A DNA stretch of 64,000 bases from Heliocidaris erythrogramma (Eukaryota > Echinodermata > Echinoidea > Camarodonta > Echinometridae). The stretch is taken from the NCBI GenBank assembly GCA_025617745.1, contig CM046863.1:58546085-58610084 (forward strand). The letters are read 5' to 3'. The translations under genes were made by a program, and so were the position numbers. The notes under the pieces are model-generated. The model was given only the letters and a program-made list of their open reading frames with translations, searched no databases and was not told where the DNA came from. Positions 23,744-38,355 of this stretch are shown here, in pieces; the stretch's first letter is position 1, and every line of letters starts with the position of its first letter.

Positions 23744-26700
23744 CTATAGCATTTAGGAGAAAGATGAAGAAAAACAAGACAGCCGGTAATAAAATATTTT
23801 GGCTTCTAGAGTAAAAGTACTGATGGTAACAATTATAATAAGAATCACGAAGAAAAAGAAAAAAGAAGAAGAAGAACATAAAACTTATTAGTAAAGCATA
23901 TGAATTAAAATACTCCCATCGTATATCAAACTCAAAGTCACGAGAGAGATGCAGGGTAGTGTGTATGTATGTGAGAGAGTGATAGCATTATGCAATGTGT
24001 TTGACAATGACCATGACACGTAGTGTGTATAACTTGAATACAATGTACATTGAGTGTATACATAGAACATTGACTGAACATTGAGTGTATGGATGGAACA
24101 TGACAATGGGATGAAATGTACAATGAACAGGTGGTTTGGATGGAGATGGTATGGAGGGTGATTGACAGGTGAACAATGTAATGGACAAGCATCCAATAAA
24201 TGAGCATTTACATGACCAAGTTTTCTGACACAATGACAAAGTGTATGGGAAATGATATCCTATTTCACGACTGCATATCATGCCCATTGCTTTGACTTTG
24301 TAAATATAATGCCAATGAAAATGTAAGCTCATTTCTTCTATTAAAAACTTGAACAGAATAATCTCTTAGACTTAGTTTCTCCAAAATTGTTCATTTTTTT
24401 GCGATTGTTTTTATAGTAGGCCTAGCCTACTCTTCTTGTGATATTTTCTGTAACTCTTCAAAGTTTATGGATTTCAGGGGCCGTATTCAATAAACTTCTA
24501 AGACATTTTTCTTAAGTTTAAGAAAAAAATTCTAAGAATCTGTTAAAGAAATATGCCCTAGCCGTAATCTAAAAACGTTAACTACCGACAGGTTAAACAA
24601 ATTTCTTAGATTCAGTGACATCACTAGGCCTAGGCCTATGTCTAGTCAGATAGCAGAGTCGAGTGACACGACTGCAGCCAAAATTTGCCTATGCATTTTG
24701 CGTTTTAAAATGAAAATCGTACCGTAAGAAAATTATACACAAAACATATGGGAGAACCGAACAGAAATGATTATGCTCATAATTTTGGGCTTGACCGACT
24801 GCACTAGATTTAGTTAGCATAGCCCTAGGCCTAACTAGGCTAGCGCTATGGAGCAGTTAAGACCCCCTCTCCTGGACCTAGGCTAGCCTATATCCACCGT
24901 CTAGAGTCTACTCTAGGCCACTGTACTTCTCCTTTTCACAATTTAGAAGAGCCTACATTGTAGGCTATACCTAAATTGCTATTTTAGACTTAGCCTTTAG
25001 GCAGGCCTCGGCTAGGCTCCACGAAGCTAGCTAGTCCCGTTGATCGCCCGACTAGGGCTAGCACTAAGTACATCGGCGGCCTGCTAGCCCAGTCCTCTAT
25101 TAACGTTAACTATTATCCCTAAAAAAGTTAGGCCTAGATCTATAAAAGTTGGCGTTAGATCTACTGTAGATCTGTACGGTTAGTGTTACAGGTCTACTCA
25201 GCCTCAGGTCTCAGTCTAGCCCCGGACGCTGTCACGAAGCCCGAACGATTAAACACATTTTGATCTCACCTCTAAGCTTGATATGGCAGTCAGTGTTATA
25301 ATTATGTCGGTATGTCGGATCGACCGGTGCTAGGCGCGGCTCTCTATCATAATCATATCATTATTTTGTGTACAAAATTCCACAATGCGCGTATGCCGAC
25401 TGTCGACGCGACTGCGCTTCGCGGCGCGGCGCGCACAGCTAGCTCACGCATAGATCTATAAATAGGTCAACTAAAGTCTAAAACCTGCGAAACGTGTATT
25501 CATGGAAGGTGTATTCGTATGTTTTTATCATAGTCATAGCTAACGGTGTCAGCAGCCCAGCGGACCATTTAAGCATCCTCCCTAGTATAGCGTGCTAAAA
25601 TATAGGGTAGAATACTTACTTATCATTACATTAGAATACGGATGTCCTTTTAAGAATTTTGACTTGGAAAAAATCTAAGATTTTATACCTTACTCAGTGG
25701 CGGATCCGGGGGGGGGGGGGGGGCACAGGGGGCACGTGCCCCCCGGCCCCCCCCCCCCAAAAAAAGCCTTTTTTGTTTTTGCTCGTCCAGAGAGACACAA
25801 AAATACTGAGGACCTTTTTTTTTTTGCTTGTCAGAGAATTTTGGAGTGAAAAGGAGACACACTAAAATGCTGAGGACCTTTTTTGGGAGGGCTTGTCAGA
25901 GAATTTGTTGTGTGTGTGTGTGCCCACCCCCCCCCCACCCCCTCCCCCCGTTTACTAAATTCTAGATCCGCCACTGTTACTCTGAAAAATCGGATAAGAA
26001 AAAAAGTCTTAATTTAAGAAAAAAGTTCTTACCAAATATCTTTATATTGAATAAGCATTTTGAAGATTTTTTCTTAAGAAAAAAGATGAGAAAAAGTTCA
26101 TAAATATCATTCTTAAGTAGTTTATAGAATACGGGCCCAGGTGGATATTTTGGTAATTAAAAGTCAACATATTAACTAGCCCATTTCATGTCAAATGTAT
26201 GGATTAAAAAACATGAACCAGGACACACACAAAGGCGTGCTAATAAAAAGGAAACCCGCGATAGATTTTTACTAGATTTTCCTTTTCTTCTACATTCTGT
26301 TTTCTTTGTTCATTATTTTAGAAAGATGTTTTAAATGTAAATTTTCTTTCAATAATAATACCACGTGCATGATCGTGCTTATGAAATGTTTGACTCATAT
26401 TAGTTGGTTTGATAATCATTGTACCAATAAATGTAATTATATAAGTTTGCATATATGATTTGCTATCTTAACTTGATTATTTGTAAAAATGTTATTTTGA
26501 AAATGGAAGTAATTAGAAGAATCTTAAAACAAAAGATGTAGTAATTACTTACTGTTCCATATACAAACTAGATGATATCAAACGTGTCGAAGGCTCAACG
26601 AGATCAATTAATTTCTCCTCCGGTCCGGATACTACCCCTGACAATATCACCTCCTTCCCGATCAGAAGACCCAGTCCTCTCATCGTCTCTACATTCTTTT

Positions 26701-29700
26701 TCTCTGACCGGAGTGTATCGGGTGCTTTAAGCTTGATGCGTGTGAGCTCCTGTCCCGTCAGACGTCGACGAAGACCAGTCTGGATCTGAGATACGTCTTC
26801 TTTCCCTACATCATCGATAGTGATATCGATCTCTCGCACGCCAGGTAAAGAAGAGAACAGACCTTCGTAGCTATGTGACGTCACTCTCTCGGCTATCAGT
26901 TTTGTGACGGATGGAAGCTCAGGAGGAGATGACGGGAAACTGAGTGAGGAGTCTGAGATAGTGAGCCCGGAAATTGGGGTGACGGATTTGAGGCAGGACC
27001 ACAACCTGGTGATCATCTCAGCAGATAGATGGCAGTCCTCAATTGTTAACATAGGAATCTGTAATAGAATACAGGAAAATGAATGCTTCAATTTTGCATC
27101 ATATAATCCAATTTAGGGAGTTACATATCATATCTTCTTCTCGCTATATATGATGGACAAAATATACGTTTTACGAGTTTCAGGTTCTTCTGATGAATCT
27201 CAATGACGAGAGAAAAGGATATTTAAAAGAACTAAATAGCAGTATATCGGTGGTTTGGAGAAACAAAATGTAAACAAACTAACAAGAAATGACATGAAAT
27301 AGGATGTCATATTGATCGACTTCTGTTCCAATAAACAGTTTCATTTAAAGATATAAATATATTTTTGCTAACTTCTTGGCCATTTATAATTTTCTACAAA
27401 AATAATCTTTTGAAAAATATAACGAAATAGGCCATTTGCACAATGCAATTAATAATGAAGAAATATATCATTTATTTTGCTGTATTTTCTATGAGGCAGA
27501 AAGTGTAAATAGCTTTTGTTGAACATTTCTTTAAAACAATGAGGCCTATCAGGCCTACTTACATTTGATACCCCGCTGTCCGAGTTCAGCGATCCAGAAA
27601 ACCTATAGCATTTAGGAGAAAGATGAGGAAAACAAGACAGTCGGTAATAAATTATTTGCGCTTCGTGAGTGAAGGTACTGATGGTAACAGTTATAATAAC
27701 ATCATGTTAAGGACTATGATGATTATTATACTACTAATAATGTAATCAATGATAAAAATTAACAATGATATTATAATAATGTTGATGTTAATAATAATAA
27801 TGAAAACAATAATGATAAGAAGAAGAAGGTGATGATGACGAAGAAGAAGAAGAAGAAGAAGAAGAAGAAGAAGAAGATAAAACTTATAAACAGGGGGTTT
27901 GGATGGAGATGGTATGGAGGGTGACTGGCAGTTGAAAAATGTAATTGACAAGCATGCAATAAATGAGAACAAACATGACAAAGTTCTCTGACCCATAGTT
28001 TTCAAAATAGGGCCGGGCTCTACAATGTCATACTTCAGAATTGCACATCATGCCCATTGTAATCTAATGAAAATCTGAGCTAATTTGTTTCTTTTCATAA
28101 CTTGAACAGAATCATCTCTTATTTTCTCCAAAATTGTTCATTTTTTTTTGGTGTGTTTTTTTGTTTTCCTGCGAGAGTTTTTATACCTCTTGTGATAAAA
28201 AGGTAGGACATTTTGTAACTTACTGGTCCTTTGTCATAACATAATTACACCCAATAATCATCTTTGATAATCATAGAGGCCCGTGACCAAGTTTATGAAT
28301 TTCAGGTGGATATTTTGGTAATTAAAAATATACAATTCAATTGTATCAATAAATGTAATCATATACGTTTGCATATTATTATTTCTGGCATGTGGACATA
28401 GATGTCCATCCTATTTGACCTTTGTTATTTGTCAAGATGTTATTTTGAAAATGGAAGTAATCAAATAATCTTTGAAAAAAGGTAATAATTACTTACTGTT
28501 CTATGTACAGACTAGATGATATCAAACGTGTCAAAGGCTCAACGAGATGAATTAATTTCTCCTCCGGTCCGGATACCACACCTGACAATACCACCTCGTC
28601 CCCGATCAGAAGACCCAGTCCTCTCATCGTCTCTCTTGAAACATTCTTCTTCTCTGACCGGAGTGTATCGGGTGCTTTAAGCCTGATGCGCGTGAGCTCC
28701 TGTCCCGTCAGACGTCGACGAAGACCAGTCTGAATCTGAGATATGTCTTCTTTCCCTACATCATCGATAGTGATATCGATCTCTCGCACGCCAGGTAAAG
28801 AAGAAAACAGACCTTCGTAGCTTTGTGACGGCACTCTCTCCACTATCAGTTTTGTGATGGATGGAAGCTCAGGAGGAGATGGAGGGAAACTGAGAGAGGA
28901 GTCTGAGATGGAGAGGTGGTAAAGAGAGGCGACGGATCTGAGGCAGGGCCACAACTTTTCGGTCATCTCTGTAGACAGATGGCAGTACTTTATCTCAAGC
29001 TTAGAATTCTGCAATGAAATGCAAACAGACACTGTGTCACATTCACACGCTTCGGGATACTACAATGTATGGCAATACATGTAGGAAATGGAAGTATATT
29101 GAAAAGAAAGTCCAAAATCTCGCTTCAGTGATAATCAAGCAAATACTTTATTTCATTTTTTTTTAAAGAAAGTGCCACTTTGTTGTAACTTCCCCATCAG
29201 GCAGAGAATTTCACTTGTTTATTTTAGAACTACGTGGACGTATCAGTATTGCAAGTCTACTTACCTGAACGGCGCAGCTGTCGTAGTTTAGAGAACCACA
29301 TTCACTCCTACATGATATGACAAAGAAATGAGGAAATGTGGTTCAATACGATTGTAAGAAATGAAATCTACGTCTGTACGGTGGTAATAAAATAGTAACA
29401 GCAATAAAAGCAAAACAGCTATAAAAGTAATAATAATGATGATAATAAGTAATAATGATAATTCCCACGTTTGGGGGAATCGCAAGATTCATCAAGCCGT
29501 AGTGCAATGGCAAGCCTCGACCTAGGGGGTGCATCCTCAATGCGACCCCTACGCCAGGTAAGTATAATAATAATGATGATAAAAATCAACAATTATAGCA
29601 ATAATATTAATAGGATATTATAATGAACATACCGTCTGTAATAAGAAAAATAACATGGGTATGGGTTATTAACAATTGATAAGAGATACAGTCGTCTATT

Positions 29701-32700
29701 AGAATTTTACTACTACAATTTGCCTTTGAATTTGTTACACTAAATGGAAAACTCCAAATATTTATATTCTCAACAGGGATGTCGCTAGAGGGGATGGGGT
29801 ATCACAACCAGTGGTGTATCTAAAGGGAGAGTGGGGGACGTGCAACGGACGGCACTTGAAAGGGCGCAAGAAACACAAAAGAGAGAAAATAAAGGGTAGA
29901 AGTACAAGAAATTTTATGGTCTTTAAGCGCTATTTGCGCCCCAGTCAAGGACAAAATGCGTAAGAAATGTTGTTCTATAGGGTTTGAAATGCAAAATTTT
30001 TCATAAAGCTCGGTCACTTTGCTCCCTCGCATAATTATGTTCAAGATCTATTCCCCCCCCCCCCCATGCCGCTTTTAAAGTGTTAACCATTAATTTACTC
30101 TAGTTCCTTTGCCCTCCCGCCCCCCCTATAAGGCAGGAGCTTGTTAAATTTTGCACCCCATATGGGATATAATGTGCATAAAAAGCATTTTCAAAACATA
30201 GAACATTCGAAAGAGATCATAAATTTGACTTGAAATTGCCTTCCTCAAATATATTTCTTCAGGGTTTTCATTCATTTTGCTCCCATAAAATAGGAATGTT
30301 CAAAATTTCATATATTGCAAGGTTGCTGTATTCCCTTGGATTTTTTTCTTTGTAAGGGTAAAATACATAAGAAAATTCAAGTTGAGGGGTGAAAAGGAAA
30401 AGAAAAAAAAATCTTCCGCTCGGTCTCGTTGCTCCCTCGCTTATACAATAACTCATTAAATTTGGGCTAACAACCCCGGGTTATGTGCATCAAACTCATT
30501 TTCACGTAGTGCTATAATTTCTAACTTAAAAACGCTCATTAATTTGAGTTTGGGCATGGGGGTGGGGGCGGGCGTGCAGATTTGATAGTTTGCCCCGGGC
30601 GGCAGAATTCCTAGATACGCCACTGGTCACAACCCTTCCCCCAGCCCACCCCCCCCCCCCCCAAAAAAAACAAACAAACAACAAAAAACAAAAACAAAAA
30701 CAAAAAGAAAGAACCTTTGTCGGCTAAAGATATAAAAAAAAAAAAAACAAAGAGGGGAAATATGGAGTGAGAAATAGATAAGCAAAAGAAAATGGAGAAA
30801 AGAGAAAGGAGAATAAATAAGACAAGTTTAAAGAAAAGGGGAGGGAAAGGAAAACAATTATAGAAAGACAAGATGGAAAGGAAAACTAAAGGAATGAAAA
30901 AGAAGTCAAAACGAGCCAATTTTTTGTCACTGGCGAAAACCCTGGAAAGTTAATATTCGGGCAAAAGGCGACATGTTTTGTTCCCCGCCAGATCTCCAAA
31001 TTCGCTCAGTGGGGGGTGGGGTAGGGGGTCCAGTTTCCTTCCATAATTCTCTGACAAACAACAAATAAAGAAAGAAAAAAGAGGGTTTTCATTAAAAAAG
31101 GGGGCACTATGCAATTTCCTTCCAAATGGAGGGGGCACGGGCCGATCGATGTGCCTGCCCCACCCCCCTAAATCCGCCACTGTACTCACCCCAACTCCAG
31201 TGACTTTAGGCGTGTCGACTTGACAAAGAGGTCAATCACGGCTTCCTCATCTCTGCCCTTCAGCCCGGAGATACGTAGCCATTGTTGATTTGGTGTTTGT
31301 TCGCTGATCAGAAGACCCAGTTCTGCAATCGTCTCTATCGAGCCAGTCATCTCTTCTGTCAAAAATGAGGATGAGACGTGATCCCCGGTCTGACGCATAG
31401 GCCTGGAGGCCGTGATCTGAGATATGTCCGTCTCTGCATCATCGATAGTGATATCGATGTCTTTCAAGCCTGGGAGCGATGAGAGCAGGCTTTCGGAGCT
31501 CTGTGACGTCACCCCCCTGGCTATGACCTTTGTGACGGCTGGAAGCATAGGAGGAGATGATGGGAAACTCAGAGAGGAGTCTGAGATGGAGAGATGGTAA
31601 AGAGAGGCGACGGATCGGAGGCAGGACCACAACTTGTTGATCATGTCATTAGATAGCTGGCAGTGCTTTATCTCAAGCCTAGAATTCTGCAATGAAATGC
31701 AAACAGACACTGTGTCACATTCACACGCTTCGGGATACTACAATGTATGGCAATACATGTAGGAAATGGAAGTATATTGAAAAGAAAGTCCAAAATCTCG
31801 CTTCAGTGATAATCAAGCAAATACTTTATTTCATTTTTTTTAAAGAAAGTGCCACTTTGTTGTAACTTCCCCATCAGGCAGAGAATTTCACTTGTTTATT
31901 TTAGAACTACGTGGACGTATCAGTATTGCAAGTCTACTTACCTGAACGGCGCAGCTGTCGTAGTTTAGAGAACCACATTCACTCCTACATGATATGACAA
32001 AGAAATGAGGAAATGTGGTTCAATACGATTGTAAGAAATGAAATCAATAAAGAAAATAAATGAAATCTACGTCTGTACGGTGGTAATAAAATAGTAACAG
32101 CAATAAAAGCAAAACAGCAATAAAAGTAATAATAATGATGATAATAAGTAATAATGATAATTCCCACGTTTGGGGGAATCGCAAGATTCATCAAGCCGTA
32201 GTGCAATGGCAAGCCTCGACCTAGGGGTGCATCCTCAATGCGACCCCTACGCCAGGTAAGTATAATAATAATGATGATAAAAATCGACAATTATAGCAAT
32301 AATATAACTAGGATATATAATGAACATATCGTCTGTTCTGATAGAAGAAAAGAAATTTGTATGGGTTATTAACAATTGATAAGAGATACAGTCGTCTATC
32401 AGAATTTAACTACTACAATTTGCCTTTGCATTTGTTACACTAAATGGAAAACTCCAAATATTTATATTCTCAACAGGGACGTCGCTAGAGGGGGATTGGG
32501 TGTCACAACCAGTGGCCTATTTATTTATTTTTTTTTTTTTTGGGGGGGGGGGGGCAAAGGGGGAACGTGCCCCGGGCGGCACTTCAAAGAGGCGCAAGAA
32601 ACGCAAAAGAGAGAAAATAAAGGGGGAGAAATACAAGAAATGTTATGGTGTTTGAGCGTTATTTGCGCCCAAGTCAAGGACAAAATGCGTAAGGAATGGT

Positions 32701-35700
32701 GTTTTATAGGGTTTGAAATGCGAAATTTTCATAAAGCTCAGTCGCTTTGATCCCTCGCATAATTATGTTCAAGATCTATTTCGCGCCCCCGCGACCCCCC
32801 CCCCCCCCCCCCCCCATGGGGGCGCAGATTTGATTTGCCCCGGGCGCCATAATTCCTAGATACGCCAGTGGTCACAAGAACAGAAAAAGAAAGAAAACAA
32901 AAGAAAGAAAATGTCGGTAAATGTGCGACCTCTATCGGCCAAAAAACAGAAAAAAGAGGAGAAATATGGAGGGAGAAATAGATAGAGAAAAGGAAATGGA
33001 GCAAAGAGAAAGAAGAATAAAAAAGAAAGGTTTAAAGAAAAGGCGACGGAAAGGAAAACAAATATAGAAAGATAAGATGGAAAGGAAAACTAAAGGCAAG
33101 AAAAAGGCAAAATTAGCCAATTTTTGGTCCCTGGCAAAAACTCTGGAAAGTTAATATTCGCGAAAAAGGCGACAGCCCCCCCCCCCCCCCCCGACAGATC
33201 TCAAAAATTAGCTCAGTAGGGGGTGGGGGTCCAGTCTCCCTCCATAATTCTCTGACAAACAAAACAGAAAGAAAAAAGGGGTTTTTCATTTTAACAAGAG
33301 CCCCAGGGGGCACAACGCTCACCTGATGTGGATCAATTCACATCTGGTGCATGTTCTCTCTAGCACCACTAGGAGAAATGTTAGAAATTGAAACAACTAG
33401 GAGGATGTACATGAGATGATGTTAGAAATTAGCATAATTCCCCCCCCCCCCCCCCCATGGTCTACTTTGGATCCCCTACCCCTAAGGATGATTCCTACCA
33501 AGTTTGGTTGAATTCCGATCATGTGTTTTGGAGAAGTTCAGAATGTACATTTTGCCTGGCAGCGCCCCCCCTCCAGTATGTTACCCCCACAGGGCCCCTA
33601 TAGGGCCACTCAGAGAAATTTCATGAACATTCATTCTTTCTTCATCTATAGAGGTATCTCCATACACAATACCAAGTCTGAGCTATGCCTGGTTCTGGAG
33701 AAATTTCCATCGCAATAGCTCACTCGAGCCTTCGGCTCAGGTGAGCTAAAAATGGGGCACTATGCTATTTCCATCCAAAGGGGGGGGGGGGCACGGGCCG
33801 GATGTGCCCCCCCCCCTATATCCGCCACTTTACTCACCCCAACTCCAGTGACTTTAGGTGTGTCGACTTGACAAAGAGGTCAACCACAGCTTCCTCGTCT
33901 CTGCCTTCAGCCCGGAGATACAAAGCCATTGTTGATTTGGTGTTTGTTCGCTGATCAGAAGACCCAGTCCTGCAATCGTCTCTATCGAGCCAGTCATCTC
34001 TTCTGTCAAAATTGAGGATGAGGCGTGATCCCCGGTCTGACGCATAGGCCTGGAGGCCGTGATCTGAGATATGTCCGTCTCTGCATCATCGATAGTGATA
34101 TCGATGTCTTTCAAGCCTGGGAGCGATGAGAGCAGACTTTCGGAGCTCTGTGACGTCACCCCCCTGGCTATGACCTTTGTGACCGCTGGAAGCATAGGAG
34201 GAGATGATGGGAAACTCAGAGTGGAGTCTGAGATGGAGAGATGGTAAAGAGAGGCGACGGATCGGAGGCAGGACCACAACTTGTCGATCATCTCAGTAGA
34301 TAGTTGGCAGTGCTTTATCTCAAGCCTCGCATTCTGCAATGAAATGCAAACAAACCACTTGTCACATTCCCACGCATCGTGATACTATGACAATACAAGT
34401 AGGTAATGAGAGTACATGTATATTAAAAAGAAAGTCCCAACTCTTCTTTCAGTGATAATCAGGCAAATGACTTATTTGTTTCAAACAAACAGTGCCACTT
34501 TTGCTGTAATTTCCCATCAGGCAGATCCCATCAGTAGTACAAAGTCTACTTACCTGAACAGCGTCTCTGTCGTAGTTTAGAGAACCACATTCACTCCTAC
34601 ATGATAATGACAAAGAAATGAGGGAATGTGGTTCAATACGTTTGTAAGAAATGAAATCAATATAGAAAATGAATGAAATCTACGTCTGTACGGTGCACAG
34701 TGGGCCAGGTGTGAGCAAAAGTGCGCCAAAATAGGGATTTTGTCGATGAAACAGAATTAATTTTTTCACGTTCTAACTTCTAAGCAAAGATTACAACGTG
34801 TAGAACACCTCTGAGCAGTATTTCTTCTTGAAATTAATTTTAAGTGGGTCATTTTTATTCAAGTAGACCCGAAACTTTGATTATTTGTTATTCATTGTGT
34901 AAAATCCAATATTGCGTTTTATTCAAGGTTTTTGCCAAAACGGGTTGTTTAATGCACTTCAAATTGAACATGCTTATTCCAGAATAGTTATTTTGAATAA
35001 TGAGAGTTTACAGGCGAACTCTTATTCCTCTCGAAAGTAATTTTGAAAGAAACACAAAATATTTGGGGGAACATAGCATTTTTTGGGTCATGCCCAAAGA
35101 TGGTCAACATTTCCGTCGATTTCCGCGCTGAAAATATCATGATCGCCTTTCTTATAGTTCATGCTTTACATTGATACCAAATTTCCACCCGCATGTTAGC
35201 CTCTTTTTTCGCCAAAATCTTCCATGCGATAGAAGCGCGCCATGTGTTCAAAAAATGCGCAGGCAATGCACATACGACAAAGAATAGAAGTTAAATATGC
35301 TCTTTGACATGAGTACCGAAATGAGCTTTAATAGTCTTCTAGCCCTTTTTAGATGGTGGGACATGTCAGAAAAAACTTACATCCAAATATATGGATTGCG
35401 TTTTAATCTTTAGTCCAGTCTTCAGTGGTAGAACACTCGTCGGTCAAGAAGAGATTCCCAAGTTTCCTCAATGAAGTTCGGAAACAAAAAAGTGGAGGGA
35501 AACATAACAGAAAACGAAAACTGAGATAGACAAAATTATAGAGAGAGATGAAGAAGGACACAGAGAGAAAAAAATCAAAGAAAGAAAGAAAGAGAGAGTG
35601 AGAGAATGAAAAGAGAAGGGCGACTGGGGCGGCATGTTCATCACAGTCTGTGGATATGATTTAAATGTTTACATCAAGCGGGTGAAATGACTACCACTAC

Positions 35701-38320
35701 TGTCTAAATTGATCTGGTTTCTCTTTTTCAAACATCGCAGTTTTATTTTGATGCCAAAGATGTTCAGTGGTGTTCAATATTCTAAGGCATGCTCAACTTT
35801 TAACAATGTTTATATTCCGAGGAAATTGTTCTATTTTGTTCTATTCTTTAAGACTTATCCTGTTATTATTAATAACCTTTAAGTGTAGATGTAGTTCACG
35901 TTTGTGATATTGCTAATTTGCTATATAAATAGAAAAGGCTTCTGTCATGATGTAGGGTAAGATGGAGATCTGATTAGTTTCCAATGTTCCTATAAATGCT
36001 CCTATTTTGTATAAATAAACAATTGCTTGCTTCCAAGCCAGAATTCTTTAAACGACCCATAGTTGTCAAACAATGTGAAGTTTCTCTTCTTTGAAAAATG
36101 CGCTGGGCTGTAGAGAATTTGTTTCTTTCCTTCAATAAATGAAGTCCAAAAGGCAAGATTTAGCTCGCATTTGGAGTGCATTATTTATTTTTATCTATCT
36201 AAACGTATCCCATCCATCTATCTATTTATCTATATATCAATCTATCTTTTCATAGACGCATCCCTCTATCTATATCTCTGTCTATTTATCTATCTACCTG
36301 TATTCATCTGCCTGTATATCTTTATAAAAGATATATTTCTTATTTGTAATTAGTTTTTAATTCATTCATTTTTAATTAGTGTATAGTCCTATATGTACAT
36401 TTTCCCTCTACTATTCGACTTTTTCAAGGCTTTGGAGCTGTTTAATTTGGACATATGGACCCATTAATGAGAGGGCGCGATTAATGACTGTCATGTAGTT
36501 TAAAATTCATACCGGTTATTTATAATTAATATAATTGTGAAACCTTTGAAGAAAGTATGATTTGTATCATAATTTATCCAACACCAAAACCATTCTCTCA
36601 AAATGTTCTCTTTTTTTTACAGACCCAACATCCTTTTTTATCTTATTTTTTTACAGACCCAACATTCTGAATAATTCACAATGGCTTCAGTGAATATTTC
36701 AAGGCGAAGCTTTTCGAAATAATTCACTCTTCTGACAGTAGGCCTATAAAGAATAGGGCTAAAGGACTTTAAAAATGCATGAATTTTATCAGTCAGTATT
36801 ATGATTTCGATAACTCGATAGTACCTACAGAATTACTTTTTAGTGATACAGGTACGTTTCTGGTTGGTTGGTTATTTATTATGATGGCGCTCTTCAATCT
36901 CCTCAGATTATTTGCGCCAGTCATATTAGTAGGTTTGGCGTAGGCTTCTGAGAGCCCACGAGCGACTTTTTTGTGGTGAAAATGGTGTTATTAATGGTCA
37001 TCATTGGTCATCATTAGTATGGTAAAATGTTAATATCCCATCTCCAAAGTTACATAGCTGTCGATCGTGATTATTCGTAATTATTCGCTATGATACCCCA
37101 GCAATCAATCGGAATTAACAGAGAGAGAGAGAGAGAAGGGGGGGGGGGGGGGGGGAGTAAATTCCAATTGTTCATGGAAAACATAAACATACATATCTAT
37201 ACACAATTATACACATACATATACATATAAATATATACATACACATACATACACATACGTACATTTTGTTTTGTTTGTTGCTGCAGGGACGTCGCTAGAG
37301 GGGGATTGGGTGTCACAACCAGTGGCGTATCTATTGGGGGGGGGGGGGGAACTTGCCCCGGCGGCACTTCAAAGGGCGCAAGAAATGCAAAAGAGAGAAA
37401 ATAAAGGGGGAGAAATACAAAAATTTTTATGGTGTTTGAGCGTTATTTGCGGCAAGTCAAGGACAAAATGCGTAATTAAATGCTTGTTAAATTTTGCGCC
37501 CCAGATAGGATATAAGTGCATAAAAAACATGTTCAAAATATAGAACATTCGAAAGGGATCATTAATTTGACTTGAAATTGCCTTCCTCAAATATATTTCT
37601 TCAGGGTTTTCATTTTGCGCCCATAAAATAGGAACGTTCAAAATTCCCCCCCCCCCCCCCAAAAAAAAACATATATTGGTAGGTCACTGTATTCCCTCGG
37701 ATTATTTTCTTTTTGTAAGGGAAAATTAAAAAAGAAATTTCAAGTTGAGGGTGAAAAGGAAAAACAATATTCTGCCGCTCGGTCTCGTTGCTACCTCGCT
37801 TATACACTAACTCGTTATATTTGGGCTAACAACCCCGGGTTATGTGCATCAAACTCATTTTCACGTAGTGCCATCATTTCTAACTTAAAAAACGCTCATT
37901 AATTTGAGTTTGGGCATGGGGGGGGGGGGGGGGGGTGGGGGCGCAGATTTGATAGTTTGCCCCGGGCGCCAGAATTCCTAGATACGCCAGTGGTCACAAC
38001 CCCTCCTCCCCCCCCCCCCCAAAGAAAAAAAAAGGAAAAAGAAAAAGAAAGAAAAGAAAGAAAATGTCTGTAAATGTGCAACCTCTATCGGCCAAAAAAC
38101 AGAAAAAAGAGGAAAAATATGGAGGGAGAAACAGATAGAGAAAAGGAAATGAAGAAAAGAGAAAGGAGAATAAAAAAGAAAAGTTAAAAGAAAAGGCGAC
38201 GGAAAGGAAACAAATATAGAAAGACAAGATGGAAAGGAAAACTAAATGCAACGAAAGGAAAAACTAGCCAATTTTTGGCAAAAACCCTGGAAAGTTAATA
38301 TTCGGGCAAATGGCGACAGT

Positions 38321-38355
<35 letters not shown>

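Larger units (their letters stand above)
32474..33829. mobile_element. Composite element abutting the module 6 splice donor
   Basis: Starts CAGGGACGTCGCTAGAGG and ends TATATCCGCCACTT 8 bp from the module 6 exon. It contains a second copy of the hAT-like element (32510-32870) and, unlike its sisters, an insertion of the dispersed hairpin-ended repeat (33293-33748). Confidence 0.5.
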
